From: an uncultured Faecalibacterium sp.
GTDB taxonomy: Bacteria; Bacillota; Clostridia; Oscillospirales; Ruminococcaceae
Length of the DNA stretch: 58,742 nucleotides
Direction of reading: 5' to 3'
NCBI GenBank assembly: GCA_900540455.1
Contig: UQGD01000011.1
Location: 1 to 58,742 of the forward strand
Below the pieces are notes generated by a model. The model was not told the origin of the DNA. It did no database searches and saw nothing but the letters and a program-made list of their open reading frames with translations. The position numbers and the translations under genes were made by a program. Positions 39,265 through 48,155 of the stretch are shown in pieces; the stretch's first letter is position 1, and each line of letters begins with the position of its first letter.

Positions 39265-41040
39265 TTATTCCTCCACGCCTTCAAACTGGCTGTTGTAGAG
39301 GGCGGCGTAAAATCCGCCCTTGGCCAGCAGTGCCTCGTGGCTGCCTTGCTCCACGATGTGCCCATCCTGCATGACCAGGATCACATCCGCCTGACGGATG
39401 GTGGAAAGCCGGTGCGCCACGATAAAGCTGGTGCGCCCCTGCATCATCCGGGCAAAAGCGGACTGGATGCGCACCTCGGTGCGGGTGTCGATGGAGGAGG
39501 TGGCCTCATCCAAAATCAGCATGGGGGGCAGGCAGAGCATGACCCGGGCGATGCACAAAAGCTGCTTCTGTCCCTGGCTCAGCCCGCCGCCGTCCTCTGC
39601 AATGGGGGTGTCGTACCCCTGAGGCAGCCGTCGGATAAAGCTGTGGGCGTGGGCCGCCTTGGCGGCGGCGATCACCTCGGCTTCGGTGGCATCCGGACGC
39701 CCGTAGGCAATGTTCTCCCGGATGGTGCCTGCCCGCAGCCAGGTATCCTGCAGCACCATGCCGTAGCTGCCCCGCAGGGAAGCACGGGTCACCTGGCGGA
39801 TATCCTGCCCGCTGACCCGGATGCTGCCGCCGTCCACGTCATAAAAGCGCATCAGCAGGTTGATAAGGGTGGTTTTGCCGCAGCCGGTGGGGCCTACGAT
39901 GGCGATGCGCTGCCCCGGCTGCACGTCCAGGGTCAGGTCCTCGATCAGGGGACGGTCCGGCAGATAGCGGAAGCTGACCTTGTCCAGCTGTACATGACCA
40001 TCCGGCTGCAATGTTGCTGCGTCGTCCGCCTCCGGGGGCTGTGGGTCAGCGTCCAGCAGCGCAAAGACCCGGGCAGCACAGGCCAGAGCGTTCTGCAGCT
40101 CGGTTACGACACCGGAGATCTCGTTGAAGGGTTTGGTGTATTGGTTGGCATAGCTGAGAAAAACGCTCAGCTGTCCAATGCTGATGCCGCCCTGCACGGC
40201 ATACAATGCACCCACCAGCCCTACACCGGCATAGACCAGGTTATTTACAAAGCGGGTGGCGGGGTTGGTAAGGCTGGAGAAGAATATGGCGTTCAGACTG
40301 GCGGAACGCAGCTCCTTGTTGACCTGGTCGAACTCTGCCAGCGCAGACGCTTCCCGTCCAAAGGACTGCACAACCTTCTGGCCGTCGATCATCTCGTTGA
40401 CAAGAGCCGTCTGGCGTCCCCGCACAGCGGTCTGTGTTTGAAAGTAGCCGTAGCTGCGTTTGGCCAAAAATGCCGCCACCACCAAGCTCAGAGGGGTGAT
40501 GCACACCACCACCAGCGTGATGGGCACATTCTCCCGCAGCATGAACAGCAAGGTGCCCAGAATGGTCAGCACGCCGGAAAACAGCTGGGTGAAGCCCATC
40601 AGCAGTCCGTCCGCAAAGGTGTCCACGTCCGCCACCATCCGGCTCAGGATATCTCCGGCGGGGTGGCCGTCCAGATAAGACAGGGGCAGCACCTGCAGCC
40701 GCTGCTGGGCGGCATTGCGCAGATCCCGGCTGACCGAAAAGGCGATGTGGTTATTGAACAGGCTCAAAAGCCATTGTGCCAGGGCCGCTGCAGCCGCCGC
40801 AAAAGCCACCTGCAGGGCAATGCGCACGACCCCTGGCAGATCCACCTGCCCGGGGCCGAACATCTGGTCGATGGCACGGCCGCAGAGGATGGGGATATAC
40901 AGCTGTGCGGCAACACTGAGGGCGGCGGCCGCCAGGCTGCCGCCTACGGACAAGCCATACGGGCGGACCCATTGCATCACCCGGCGCAGGGTCTCAGCAC
41001 GCTGACGGGCGGTCAGGCTGGTCTTGCTTTTTGCGCTCAT
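39265..41040 (-). CDS. ABC exporter half-transporter, canonical ATPase subunit
   Basis: A 591-residue protein with an N-terminal six-helix exporter domain (about 25-330) and a C-terminal ATPase. Walker A is GPTGCGKTTLINLLM, the signature is LSQGQKQLLC (Gly at the third place replaced by Gln) and Walker B is MLILDEATSSID with the catalytic Glu. The H-loop His is in VAHRLSTI. It overlaps its partner by 4 bp (ATGA at 41037-41040), so the two are made as a pair. With the partner's altered Walker B, this suggests a heterodimer of the TM287/288 or LmrCD type, with one active and one degenerate ATP site. Substrate unknown; drugs or lipids are possible. Confidence 0.92.
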   Translation of the reverse strand: MSAKSKTSLTARQRAETLRRVMQWVRPYGLSVGGSLAAAALSVAAQLYIPILCGRAIDQMFGPGQVDLPGVVRIALQVAFAAAAAALAQWLLSLFNNHIAFSVSRDLRNAAQQRLQVLPLSYLDGHPAGDILSRMVADVDTFADGLLMGFTQLFSGVLTILGTLLFMLRENVPITLVVVCITPLSLVVAAFLAKRSYGYFQTQTAVRGRQTALVNEMIDGQKVVQSFGREASALAEFDQVNKELRSASLNAIFFSSLTNPATRFVNNLVYAGVGLVGALYAVQGGISIGQLSVFLSYANQYTKPFNEISGVVTELQNALACAARVFALLDADPQPPEADDAATLQPDGHVQLDKVSFRYLPDRPLIEDLTLDVQPGQRIAIVGPTGCGKTTLINLLMRFYDVDGGSIRVSGQDIRQVTRASLRGSYGMVLQDTWLRAGTIRENIAYGRPDATEAEVIAAAKAAHAHSFIRRLPQGYDTPIAEDGGGLSQGQKQLLCIARVMLCLPPMLILDEATSSIDTRTEVRIQSAFARMMQGRTSFIVAHRLSTIRQADVILVMQDGHIVEQGSHEALLAKGGFYAALYNSQFEGVEE

Positions 41041-42773
41041 TTCTCCTGCCCCCCTTTCTGGAACTGGCTTGCATAGATCTCCTGGTAGACGGGGCAGCTT
41101 GCCAGCAGCTGGTCATGGGTGCCCACACCCACCAGATGGCCGTCGTCCAATACCAGGATCTGATCCGCGTGCTGCAAGCTGGCGGTGCGCTGGCTGACGA
41201 TGAACAGGGTGGGACGGCCCGGCAGACGGGCCAGCGCCTGGCGCAGAGCGGCATCGGTGGCGTAGTCCAGTGCGCTGGCGCTGTCGTCCAGGATCAGGAT
41301 CTGAGGCTGTCCGACCAGGGCCCGCGCAATGGTCAGGCGCTGGCGCTGGCCGCCGGAGAGATTGCGCCCGCCCTGCTCCACCGGTTCCTCCAGGCCCAGC
41401 GGCTTTTTGCGGACAAACTCTGCGGCTTGGGCGGTCTCCAGTGCCTGCCACAGCTCTTGGTCGGTGGCATCGGGGCAGCCCCACAGCAGGTTGGAGCGGA
41501 TGGTGCCGCTGAAAAGCTGGGCTTTCTGCATCACAACCCGGACGGTGCGCCGCAGGTCGGCACGGGGGTAGGACTCTACCGGCTGCCCGAACAGCCGCAC
41601 CTGCCCCTCGGTGGCATCGTAAAAACGGGGGATCAGGTGTACCAGGCTGGTCTTGCCGCTGCCGGTACCGCCGATCACGCCAATGGTCTGGCCCGGCTGT
41701 GCGGCAAAGCAGAGGCCGGACAAGCTGGGCGCTCCGGCTCCGGCGTAGGTCAGCCCCACATGGTCGAACTGTACAGCGGGCTGGGCAGTGTCCGGGGTGG
41801 GGGCGGTATCCGGATAGGTCATGCCGGGCTTTACCTCCAGCACGGCCTGTACCCGCCCGGCGCAGGCCAGCCCCTTGCTGATCTGGACCACAAGATTTGC
41901 CAGCTTGACAAGCTCCACCAGGATCTGATTCATATAGTTCACCAGTGCGATCACGTCGCCGGCGGCCATCCGTTCCGCATGGATCTCGATGCCGCCGGTG
42001 TACAGCAGTGCGACGATGGCCAGGTTGACCAGTACATAGGTCACCGGGTTCATCAGGGCGCTTATGCGCCCCACCTTCCGCTGCAGACCGGTCAGCTCCT
42101 CGTTGGCCTGCTTAAAGCGTGCAAGTTCTTCCTCTTCCTTGCCAAAGGCACGCACCACCCGCACGCCGGTCAGGTTTTCTCTGGTAAGCCCCATAACGCG
42201 GTCCAGCTTGCCCTGTACGGCTTTGTACATGGGGCGGGTGGCCGCCATGATGCCGAATACCACCACCGACAAAAGCGGGATGGTGACCACGAAGATCCAG
42301 GCAGCACGGGCGTTTACCGTAAACGCCATGACCATAGCGCCTGCCACCACAAAGGGGCTGCGCAGGAACAGCCGCAGGAAAAGGTTCAGGCCGTTCTGCA
42401 CCTGGTTTACATCGCTGGTCATCCGGGTGATCAGGGTGCTGGCGCCCAGCTGATCCATCTCGGCAAACCCCAGACTTTGGATGTGGGCAAACAGGGTGTG
42501 CCGCAGCGAGGTGGCACACCCCACCGCAGCCTTGGCGGAAAAATATTGGGCGGTCAGGCTGCAGGCTAGACCAATAAAGGCCAACGCCAGCAGCACACCG
42601 CACCGCACCAGGATATAGCGCAGGTCGCGGGCGGCAATGCCGGTATTGACGATGTCCGCCATGGCCAGCGGGACCAGAAGATCAAAACTGGCTTCCAGCA
42701 TTTTGAACAGCGGAGCCAGAACGCTTTCCCGCCGGTAGCCACGCAGGTGGTGCAGTAATGGATTCAAAGGCAC
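41037..42773 (-). CDS. ABC exporter half-transporter, degenerate-site subunit
   Basis: A 578-residue partner. The membrane domain covers about 15-310, with SFDLLVPLAMADIVNTGI near the start. The ATPase has GGTGSGKTSLVHLI (Walker A), LSGGQRQRLTIARAL (full signature) and ILILDDSASALD, where Asp replaces the catalytic Glu after Walker B. The degenerate site would be this Walker B against the LSQGQ of the partner. The start is uncertain: GTG 42773 or TTG 42767, both after AGGAAAGGAA. The ATG at 42806 overlaps the -10 box and is rejected. The upstream gene in the operon; the canonical subunit follows. Confidence 0.9.
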   Translation of the reverse strand: MPLNPLLHHLRGYRRESVLAPLFKMLEASFDLLVPLAMADIVNTGIAARDLRYILVRCGVLLALAFIGLACSLTAQYFSAKAAVGCATSLRHTLFAHIQSLGFAEMDQLGASTLITRMTSDVNQVQNGLNLFLRLFLRSPFVVAGAMVMAFTVNARAAWIFVVTIPLLSVVVFGIMAATRPMYKAVQGKLDRVMGLTRENLTGVRVVRAFGKEEEELARFKQANEELTGLQRKVGRISALMNPVTYVLVNLAIVALLYTGGIEIHAERMAAGDVIALVNYMNQILVELVKLANLVVQISKGLACAGRVQAVLEVKPGMTYPDTAPTPDTAQPAVQFDHVGLTYAGAGAPSLSGLCFAAQPGQTIGVIGGTGSGKTSLVHLIPRFYDATEGQVRLFGQPVESYPRADLRRTVRVVMQKAQLFSGTIRSNLLWGCPDATDQELWQALETAQAAEFVRKKPLGLEEPVEQGGRNLSGGQRQRLTIARALVGQPQILILDDSASALDYATDAALRQALARLPGRPTLFIVSQRTASLQHADQILVLDDGHLVGVGTHDQLLASCPVYQEIYASQFQKGGQEK

Positions 42774-42804
42774 AACTTCCTTTCCTGGGTAGAACTTTCT
42801 CTCC

Positions 42805-42810
42805 ATTATA
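42805..42810 (-). promoter_or_regulatory. -10 element of the ABC exporter operon
   Basis: Perfect TATAAT on the minus strand (42810-42805); the -35 (TGGCGC) is weak. It fixes the translation start downstream of 42800. Confidence 0.55.
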
Positions 42811-42929
42811 ACGCGAAAATACCCTCGGCGCCAGAAAAAATGCAGTCTTTTTTCCAAAGCGGCCTCTGATTTTGCAAATGCTTTGTGCCGCCGGGGGGAG
42901 AAGGAGCGTCCCGCCAAGGCTGCCCCGGA

Positions 42930-42958
42930 TTGAGAAAATCCCCAAATCCTGTTATACT
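42930..42958 (+). promoter_or_regulatory. Promoter of the SseB/Sel1 gene
   Basis: TTGAGA (42930-42935), a 17-bp spacer and TATACT (42953-42958). Confidence 0.7.
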
Positions 42959-43007
42959 TAAAGAGATAAACAGGAATGAAGATCGCAATGCGATGGGGGG
43001 ATACAGA

Positions 43008-44078
43008 ATGTCACAGAGAAAGTTCCATGGAAGGTTCCGCCCGGTGGGGACCCGCCGGCCGACGGTGGTTCCATACAGCCCGGCGGGCACCGGGTGCCCG
43101 GTGGTGGAGCGAGCCATCCAGGGACTGTACCGCGCCCAGAATGAGGAAAGTTTTTGGACCCTGATGAGCGCGCTGAATTATGCGCTGGAGATCAACACCT
43201 ATGTGCTTGTCCCGGTGCAGACGGCGCTTACGGTCCACAATGCGCCTGCCCCCTGGACGGAGCATCCGATCCCGGCGGAACGCTCCGGCGGCCTGCCGCT
43301 CTGGATCCTGCGCAGCGAAAAAGGCCGCAACTGGCTGCCGGTGTTCACCTCCAGCCGCACCGCCGCCGCAGACCGCAGCACCGCTGCCCGTCCGATGAGC
43401 CAGCACACCCTGCGGGACGCATTGTCTTTGGCACTGGAAACAGAGGGGGTGGACGGTGTGGTCATCGACCCCTGGGGCAGTTCGGCTACGCTGGATGCCT
43501 CCCTGCTGAACGGCTTGCTCCATGCCGAGCGGATGAGTGCGCAGCCAGGGGAGGCAGAGCTGGAGGCGGGCCGTGCTGCTGCAGCCAAAGGAGAGTGGAA
43601 ACAGGCGGTGGAGGCTCTGCAAAAAGGGGCGGATGCCGGCTGTCCGGAGGCGCTGACCCGGCTGGCTGCCTGTATGTACTGGGGGCAGGGCACACGCAAG
43701 GATAGGGCAGGGGCTAAACGCGCCTGGAAACAGGCCGCAGAAGCCGGAGACCCGCTGGCGCTGGTGGCCTTGGGCGATGACGCCCGCAGCCAGGACCCCG
43801 GCAAGGCGCTGCTGTATTACCGCCAGGCGATCCAGCTGGCAGACCGTCAGCCGGATGTAGAGTATATGCCCTATGTCTGCCTGCGGATAGCACAGCAGGA
43901 GACCCGGTATATCTCGCCCCGGCAGGCGCTGGCACAGACGGCGGAAGCGGCGCAGGGGTTCCGGGTCCTGCTGGCAGAGGGCGACCCCACCGCAGAGGAA
44001 TGGCTGCGTCAGGCAGAGACCCTGATGCAGGAGCTTTCGGCCCCGCCGACCTACCCAAATGCCTATAAAAATCAATGA
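43008..44078 (+). CDS. SseB-like and Sel1-repeat protein
   Basis: A 356-residue soluble protein. Residues about 25-170 resemble the SseB N-terminal domain: VERAIQGLYRAQNEESFWTLMSAL, LPVFTSSRTAAADRST and EGVDGVVIDPWG, typical of that fold. Residues about 180-270 hold two to three Sel1/TPR-like repeats (EAGRAAAAKGEWKQAVEALQKGADAG, then ALTRLAACMYWGQGTRKDRAGAKRAWKQAAEAGD), which bind partner proteins. The C-terminus is helical. I start at ATG 43008 with GGGGGG as ribosome binding site; earlier in-frame ATGs exist at 42993 and 42885. No enzymatic motif. Function unknown; it lies just upstream of dnaK but with a 150-bp gap. Confidence 0.7.
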   Translation: MSQRKFHGRFRPVGTRRPTVVPYSPAGTGCPVVERAIQGLYRAQNEESFWTLMSALNYALEINTYVLVPVQTALTVHNAPAPWTEHPIPAERSGGLPLWILRSEKGRNWLPVFTSSRTAAADRSTAARPMSQHTLRDALSLALETEGVDGVVIDPWGSSATLDASLLNGLLHAERMSAQPGEAELEAGRAAAAKGEWKQAVEALQKGADAGCPEALTRLAACMYWGQGTRKDRAGAKRAWKQAAEAGDPLALVALGDDARSQDPGKALLYYRQAIQLADRQPDVEYMPYVCLRIAQQETRYISPRQALAQTAEAAQGFRVLLAEGDPTAEEWLRQAETLMQELSAPPTYPNAYKNQ

Positions 44079-44124
44079 ATGTCGCCTGCACATAGAATAT
44101 TTACATTTGCACTAAAAATTCGTC

Positions 44125-44183
44125 ATACCGGGCCGGTATTATTAAGCAGAGCATAGTAAAATCAGGAACTGCGGGATATCCCG
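44125..44183 (+). promoter_or_regulatory. Two palindromes upstream of dnaK
   Basis: ATACCG-GGC-CGGTAT (44125-44139) and CGGGATATCCCG (44172-44183) flank a possible -10 (TAAAAT, 44157-44162). No CIRCE element (TTAGCACTC-N9-GAGTGCTAA) is visible, so HrcA control is not supported. They could be operators or hairpins. Confidence 0.45.
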
Positions 44184-44232
44184 TAAAAATAAAGCGCCCG
44201 GTGCGCAAAAGGACAAGAGAGGAACAAGCAGT

Positions 44233-46056
44233 ATGAGTAAAGTGATCGGCATTGATCTGGGCACCACCAACTCCTGTGTGGCAGTGGTGGAGGGCGGCAA
44301 GCCGGTGGTCATCGCCAATGCGGAAGGCGAGCGCACGACTCCTAGCGTGGTAGCCTTTACCAAGGACGGGGAGCGGCTGATGGGCGGCGCAGCAAAGCGT
44401 CAGCTTGCCACCAACTCCGGACGCACGGTGTCCAGCATCAAGCGGCGGATGGGCAGCGACTACCGTGCCCACATCGATGGGAAGGACCTGACTCCCCAGG
44501 AGATCAGCGCAATGATCCTGTCCAAGATCCGCCGGGACGCCGAGAGCTACCTGGGTGAGCCGGTGACCGAAGCGGTGATCACGGTGCCCGCCTATTTTGA
44601 CGACAGCCAGCGCAAGGCCACCCAGGACGCAGGCCGTATTGCGGGCCTGGACGTGCTGCGCATCATCAACGAGCCTACGGCGGCGGCGGTGGCTTACGGC
44701 CTGGAAAATGAGGACAGCCAGAAGATCCTGGTCTACGACCTGGGCGGCGGCACCTTTGACGTGTCCATCATCGAGATCGAGGACGGCGCCTTTACCGTGC
44801 TGGCCACCGGCGGCGACACCAGCTTGGGCGGTGATGACTTTGACCAGCGCATCGTGGATTATGCGGTGGCAGAGTTCAAAAAATCCGACCGTATCGACCT
44901 GACCCGGGACCCCGCTGCAATGGGGCGGCTGAAAGAGGAAGCAGAAAAGGCGAAAAAGGAGCTGTCCAGCGCCCCCTCTGCACAGCTTAGCCTGCCCTTT
45001 ATTGCGGTGGGCAAGGATGGCCCCCATCACCTGAATCTGTCCCTGACCCGTCCGCAGTTTGAGATGATGACCAGCGACCTGCTGGCCCGCACCGTAGAGC
45101 CGGTACAGGCCGCTTTGCGGGACGCCGGGGTGGCCCCGGCGGAACTGGGCAAGGTGCTGCTGGTCGGCGGCAGCACCCGGATGCCTGCCGTCGAGCGCCA
45201 GGTCAAGGAGATCCTGGGCAAGGAGCCCAGCCATAGCCTGAACCCGGATGAGTGCGTTGCAATGGGCGCGGCGGTGCAGGGCGCTCTGCTCCAGGGCGGC
45301 GGCAAGCTGCAAGGGGCTACCGGCGCAGCGGCACAGGGGCTGGTGCTGATGGATGTCACCCCGCTGACGCTGTCCATTGAGACGGTGGGCGGCGAGGCTA
45401 CCCCGCTGATCACCCGCAACAGCATGATCCCCACCCGCAAGAGCCAGATCTTTACCACGGCACGTCCCATGCAGACCTCTGTGGAGATCAACGTGCTGCA
45501 GGGCGAGCGGCACTTTGCCCGGGATAACAAGTCTCTGGGCAAATTCAAGCTGGGAGGGCTGCGCAGCGGCTTCTCCTCCAAGCCCCAGATCGAGGTCACC
45601 TTTGACATCGACGTAAACGGCGTGGTCAAGGTCTCTGCCAAGGACCTGGCCACCGGCCGGGAACAGAATATCACCATTACCGGCAGCACCAACCTCTCGG
45701 AGAATGAGATCCAGAAGGCGATGGCGGATGCCGCTGTCTATGAGGCAGAGGATACCCGCCGCAAGGAGCGCCTGGAGCTGCACAACCAGGCAGAGGTGCT
45801 GGCATACAAGGTAGATGAAGCGCTGAACAAGTGCAAGAAGGAGCTGGATAAGGACGAAAAGAACCGGGTTAAGAACGACCTGGCCAACCTCCGCCGCTGC
45901 CTGCGCAAGGATAAGCCGGAAAAGATGAACGAGACCGAGGAAGCCGCTCTGCGCCAGGCCAAGAGCCAGCTGGAGACCAGCGCCAACCATCTGATGATCC
46001 TTTATACCAGCCAGCAGGCTGCTGGCCCGGATACAACAGAAAACAGCAATAACTAA
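44233..46056 (+). CDS. dnaK: Hsp70 chaperone DnaK
   Basis: A 607-residue Hsp70. ATPase landmarks are IGIDLGTTNSCVAVVEGG (phosphate 1), NEPTAAAVAYG, LVYDLGGGTFDVSIIEI (phosphate 2) and VLLVGGSTRMPAVE (adenosine). The substrate domain has DVTPLTLSIETVGG and LGKFKLGGL. The lid is shorter than in E. coli and ends with an uncharged-to-polar tail (TTENSNN) rather than the usual acidic EEVD-like end. grpE, dnaJ and hrcA are not beside it, unlike the standard hrcA-grpE-dnaK-dnaJ cluster. GAGGAAC precedes ATG 44233. It could be the main DnaK or a second copy. Confidence 0.95.
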   Translation: MSKVIGIDLGTTNSCVAVVEGGKPVVIANAEGERTTPSVVAFTKDGERLMGGAAKRQLATNSGRTVSSIKRRMGSDYRAHIDGKDLTPQEISAMILSKIRRDAESYLGEPVTEAVITVPAYFDDSQRKATQDAGRIAGLDVLRIINEPTAAAVAYGLENEDSQKILVYDLGGGTFDVSIIEIEDGAFTVLATGGDTSLGGDDFDQRIVDYAVAEFKKSDRIDLTRDPAAMGRLKEEAEKAKKELSSAPSAQLSLPFIAVGKDGPHHLNLSLTRPQFEMMTSDLLARTVEPVQAALRDAGVAPAELGKVLLVGGSTRMPAVERQVKEILGKEPSHSLNPDECVAMGAAVQGALLQGGGKLQGATGAAAQGLVLMDVTPLTLSIETVGGEATPLITRNSMIPTRKSQIFTTARPMQTSVEINVLQGERHFARDNKSLGKFKLGGLRSGFSSKPQIEVTFDIDVNGVVKVSAKDLATGREQNITITGSTNLSENEIQKAMADAAVYEAEDTRRKERLELHNQAEVLAYKVDEALNKCKKELDKDEKNRVKNDLANLRRCLRKDKPEKMNETEEAALRQAKSQLETSANHLMILYTSQQAAGPDTTENSNN

Positions 46057-46104
46057 GGGAGGCCGTGCGGCGTTCCGTGAGACACAGCGTAAGGAGATCC
46101 GCCT

Positions 46105-46458
46105 ATGATGTTTGACCTGATTTTCAACCTGTTCCCACTGTTCTTTTTGCTGGTGTTGGGACTGATGATTTGGATAGTGGTCCAGAATATCCGCACCTCC
46201 CGCCGCAACGACCGCTCTCCCAAGCTGGAAGTAGATGCGATCGTCGTGACAAAACGTACCCACGTCTCTTACGATAATACAGGAACAGAAGTCCAGATGC
46301 ACACCTCCTCTACCCGCTATTATGCAACGTTCCAGGTGAACAGCGGCGATCGGATAGAGTTTGCGATCTCCGGACAGGAATACGGACAGCTGGCAGAAGG
46401 CGATCGGGGGACTTTGCACTTTCAGGGGACCCGCTACCTGGGCTTTGACCGCCGGTGA
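46105..46458 (+). CDS. Small membrane protein of the DUF2500 type
   Basis: A 117-residue protein with an N-terminal helix (about residues 5-27, LFNLFPLFFLLVLGLMIWIVV) and a C-terminal beta domain exposed to the cytoplasm or outside: KLEVDAIVVTKRTHVSY, TRYYATFQVNSGDRIEFAISGQEYGQLAEGD and GTLHFQGTRYLGFDR. This matches the DUF2500 layout. Function unknown. AAGGAGAT lies 6 bp before ATG 46105. It follows dnaK by 48 bp and is probably on its transcript. The terminator at 46485-46522 ends the unit. Confidence 0.75.
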   Translation: MMFDLIFNLFPLFFLLVLGLMIWIVVQNIRTSRRNDRSPKLEVDAIVVTKRTHVSYDNTGTEVQMHTSSTRYYATFQVNSGDRIEFAISGQEYGQLAEGDRGTLHFQGTRYLGFDRR

Positions 46459-46484
46459 GCTTTGGATGACGCAAAATGCATAAC

Positions 46485-46522
46485 AAAAAATCCCCTCTGG
46501 AAATTCCAGAGGGGATTTTTGT
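46485..46522. terminator. Bidirectional terminator
   Basis: AAAAAATCCCCTCTGGAA pairs with TTCCAGAGGGGATTTTT, serving the DUF2500 gene and the amino-acid ABC operon. Confidence 0.92.
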
Positions 46523-46529
46523 TTTGGTT

Positions 46530-47294
46530 TTACAGCATCTTGGAGAGGAACGCTTTCAGACGGGGATGCTTGGGGTTGGAGAACAGCTCCTGCGGAGGCT
46601 CATCCTCCTGGATACGTCCGTCATCGATAAAGATGACGCGGTTGGAAACTTCCCGTGCAAAGCCCATCTCGTGGGTCACCACCAGCATGGTGATGCCGGT
46701 GTGGGCCAGCTCCCGCATCAGCTCCAGGACCTCGCCGACCATCTCCGGGTCCAGGGCGCTGGTAGGCTCGTCAAACAGGATCACGTCCGGGTCCATAGCC
46801 AGGGCGCGGGCAATGGCGATGCGCTGCTGCTGGCCGCCGGACAGGCTCTTGGGGTAGGCATCTGCCTTATCGGCCAGGCCCACGCGGGTCAGCAGCTCCA
46901 TGGCGCGCTGCTCGGCTTCCTCGTGGTTTTTCAGCTTCAGCAGGGTGGGGGCCAGGCAGAGGTTCTTTTTAACCGTCAGGTGGGGGAACAGGTTGAAATG
47001 CTGGAACACCATGCCCATCTTCTGGCGCACAGCGTCAATGTGGGCGTCGTCCACTTCCATGCCCTCAAATTTGATGCTGCCGCCGGTGGGGATCTCCAGA
47101 TGGTTCAGGCAGCGCAGGAAGGTGGATTTGCCGCAGCCGGAAGGGCCGATCAGGCAGACCACGTCTCCGCGGTAGATGTCGATATCGATGCCTTTCAGCA
47201 CGTTCAAAGTGGGGGAGACTGTCTTGTCGCCGCGCCTCTTTTCACCGCCGTAGGTCTTTTCCAGGCCACGGACCTCCAGGATCTTATCTTTCAC
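46530..47294 (-). CDS. Polar amino acid ABC transporter, ATP-binding protein
   Basis: A 254-residue importer ATPase of the GlnQ/HisP family. GPSGCGKSTFLRCLN (Walker A), GMVFQHFNLFPHLT (Q-loop), LSGGQQQRIAIARAL (signature), VILFDEPTSALDPEMVGEVLE (Walker B and D-loop) and VVTHEMGFA (H-loop) are all standard. I use GTG 47294 with GAGGAGG upstream; it overlaps the permease stop by 11 bp. An ATG at 47315 is in frame but less consistent with the family N-terminus. An insertion around residues 20-35 (EKKRRGDKTVSPTLN) is longer than in GlnQ. Last gene of the operon. Confidence 0.93.
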   Translation of the reverse strand: MKDKILEVRGLEKTYGGEKRRGDKTVSPTLNVLKGIDIDIYRGDVVCLIGPSGCGKSTFLRCLNHLEIPTGGSIKFEGMEVDDAHIDAVRQKMGMVFQHFNLFPHLTVKKNLCLAPTLLKLKNHEEAEQRAMELLTRVGLADKADAYPKSLSGGQQQRIAIARALAMDPDVILFDEPTSALDPEMVGEVLELMRELAHTGITMLVVTHEMGFAREVSNRVIFIDDGRIQEDEPPQELFSNPKHPRLKAFLSKML

Positions 47295-48048
47295 TTTGCG
47301 CCAGCCTCCTCTCAAATTTGCTCAGCAGCCAGGTGAATACCATGACCAGGATCAGATAGATACCGGCCACGCCCAACAGGGGGAACATCGGCTCGTAGGT
47401 ACGGTTCATGATGCCCTGGGCGGCGTACAGCAGCTCCTTGCCGCCGATCACCGTGATCAGGGAGGTATCCTTCAGCAGGATGATGAACTCATTGCCCAGG
47501 GCGGGCAGCACAGCCCGGATGGCCTGGGGGATAATGATGACGACCATGGTGGTCATGTAGTTCAGGCCCAGGCTGCGGCCTGCTTCCATCTGACCGGGGT
47601 CCACGGCCATCAGGCCGCCGCGGATGATCTCCGACACATAAGCGCCGGAGTTGATGCCCAGCGTCAGAGCGCCCACCAGCGTAAAGTTGCGGCTGTTGCT
47701 GAAGATGACCATACTCATGATCAGCAGCTGCACCATCATAGGGGTGCCGCGGATGATGGTGGTGTATACCTTGCACACAGTATTCAAAACGCCCAGCACG
47801 GGGTTGGCGTGACCGGGACGCTGCTGGTCGTGGGCGACCCGGACCAGTGCAACCACACTGCCCAGCAGAACACCCAGTGCCAGTGCCAGCGCAGTGACCA
47901 TCAGCGTGGGGCCAACGCCCTTGATGTACTGCAGCCAGCGGTCTGAGACGATGAACGCCTGGTAAAACTTGATGAACAGATCCTGCCCGAAGCTCAGCGC
48001 TTCGCCGCTGCGCAGCAGCTCGGTCAGAATTTCATATTGTGCGGCCAT
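47284..48048 (-). CDS. Polar amino acid ABC transporter, permease
   Basis: A 254-residue permease of the HisM/GlnP family with about five helices. The permease signature with EAA loop is visible: GLNYMTTMVVIIIPQAIRAVLPALGNEFIILLKDTSLI. TTIIRGTPMMVQLLI and AYVSEIIRGGLMAVDPGQMEAGRSLG precede it. ATG 48048 was chosen because AAGGTGAG lies 7-8 bp upstream; ATG 48054 and GTG 48060 are also in frame. It follows the binding-protein gene across an attenuator, and overlaps the ATPase start. Confidence 0.93.
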   Translation of the reverse strand: MAAQYEILTELLRSGEALSFGQDLFIKFYQAFIVSDRWLQYIKGVGPTLMVTALALALGVLLGSVVALVRVAHDQQRPGHANPVLGVLNTVCKVYTTIIRGTPMMVQLLIMSMVIFSNSRNFTLVGALTLGINSGAYVSEIIRGGLMAVDPGQMEAGRSLGLNYMTTMVVIIIPQAIRAVLPALGNEFIILLKDTSLITVIGGKELLYAAQGIMNRTYEPMFPLLGVAGIYLILVMVFTWLLSKFERRLAQSER

Positions 48049-48094
48049 TCGCATCCTCACCTTTCTGTTGTTAGAATTTTGTAACCTTTATTGA

Positions 48095-48130
48095 CAAAAA
48101 AAGAGAGGCGGCCGGGCGGGCCACCCCTCT
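48095..48130 (-). terminator. Attenuator between substrate-binding protein and permease genes
   Basis: On the minus strand AGAGG...GGCC-CGCC-CGGCC...CCTCT is followed by TTTTTTT. It lies inside the operon, so it likely lets a fraction of transcripts go on, giving more binding protein than permease. Confidence 0.75.
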
Positions 48131-48155
48131 GTGGCGCATGATCGTTTTGCAGAGC

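Noticed and set aside
39253..41076. 607-codon plus-strand frame opposite the ABC exporter
   Set aside because: No motif; the minus strand has complete Walker A, signature and Walker B motifs.
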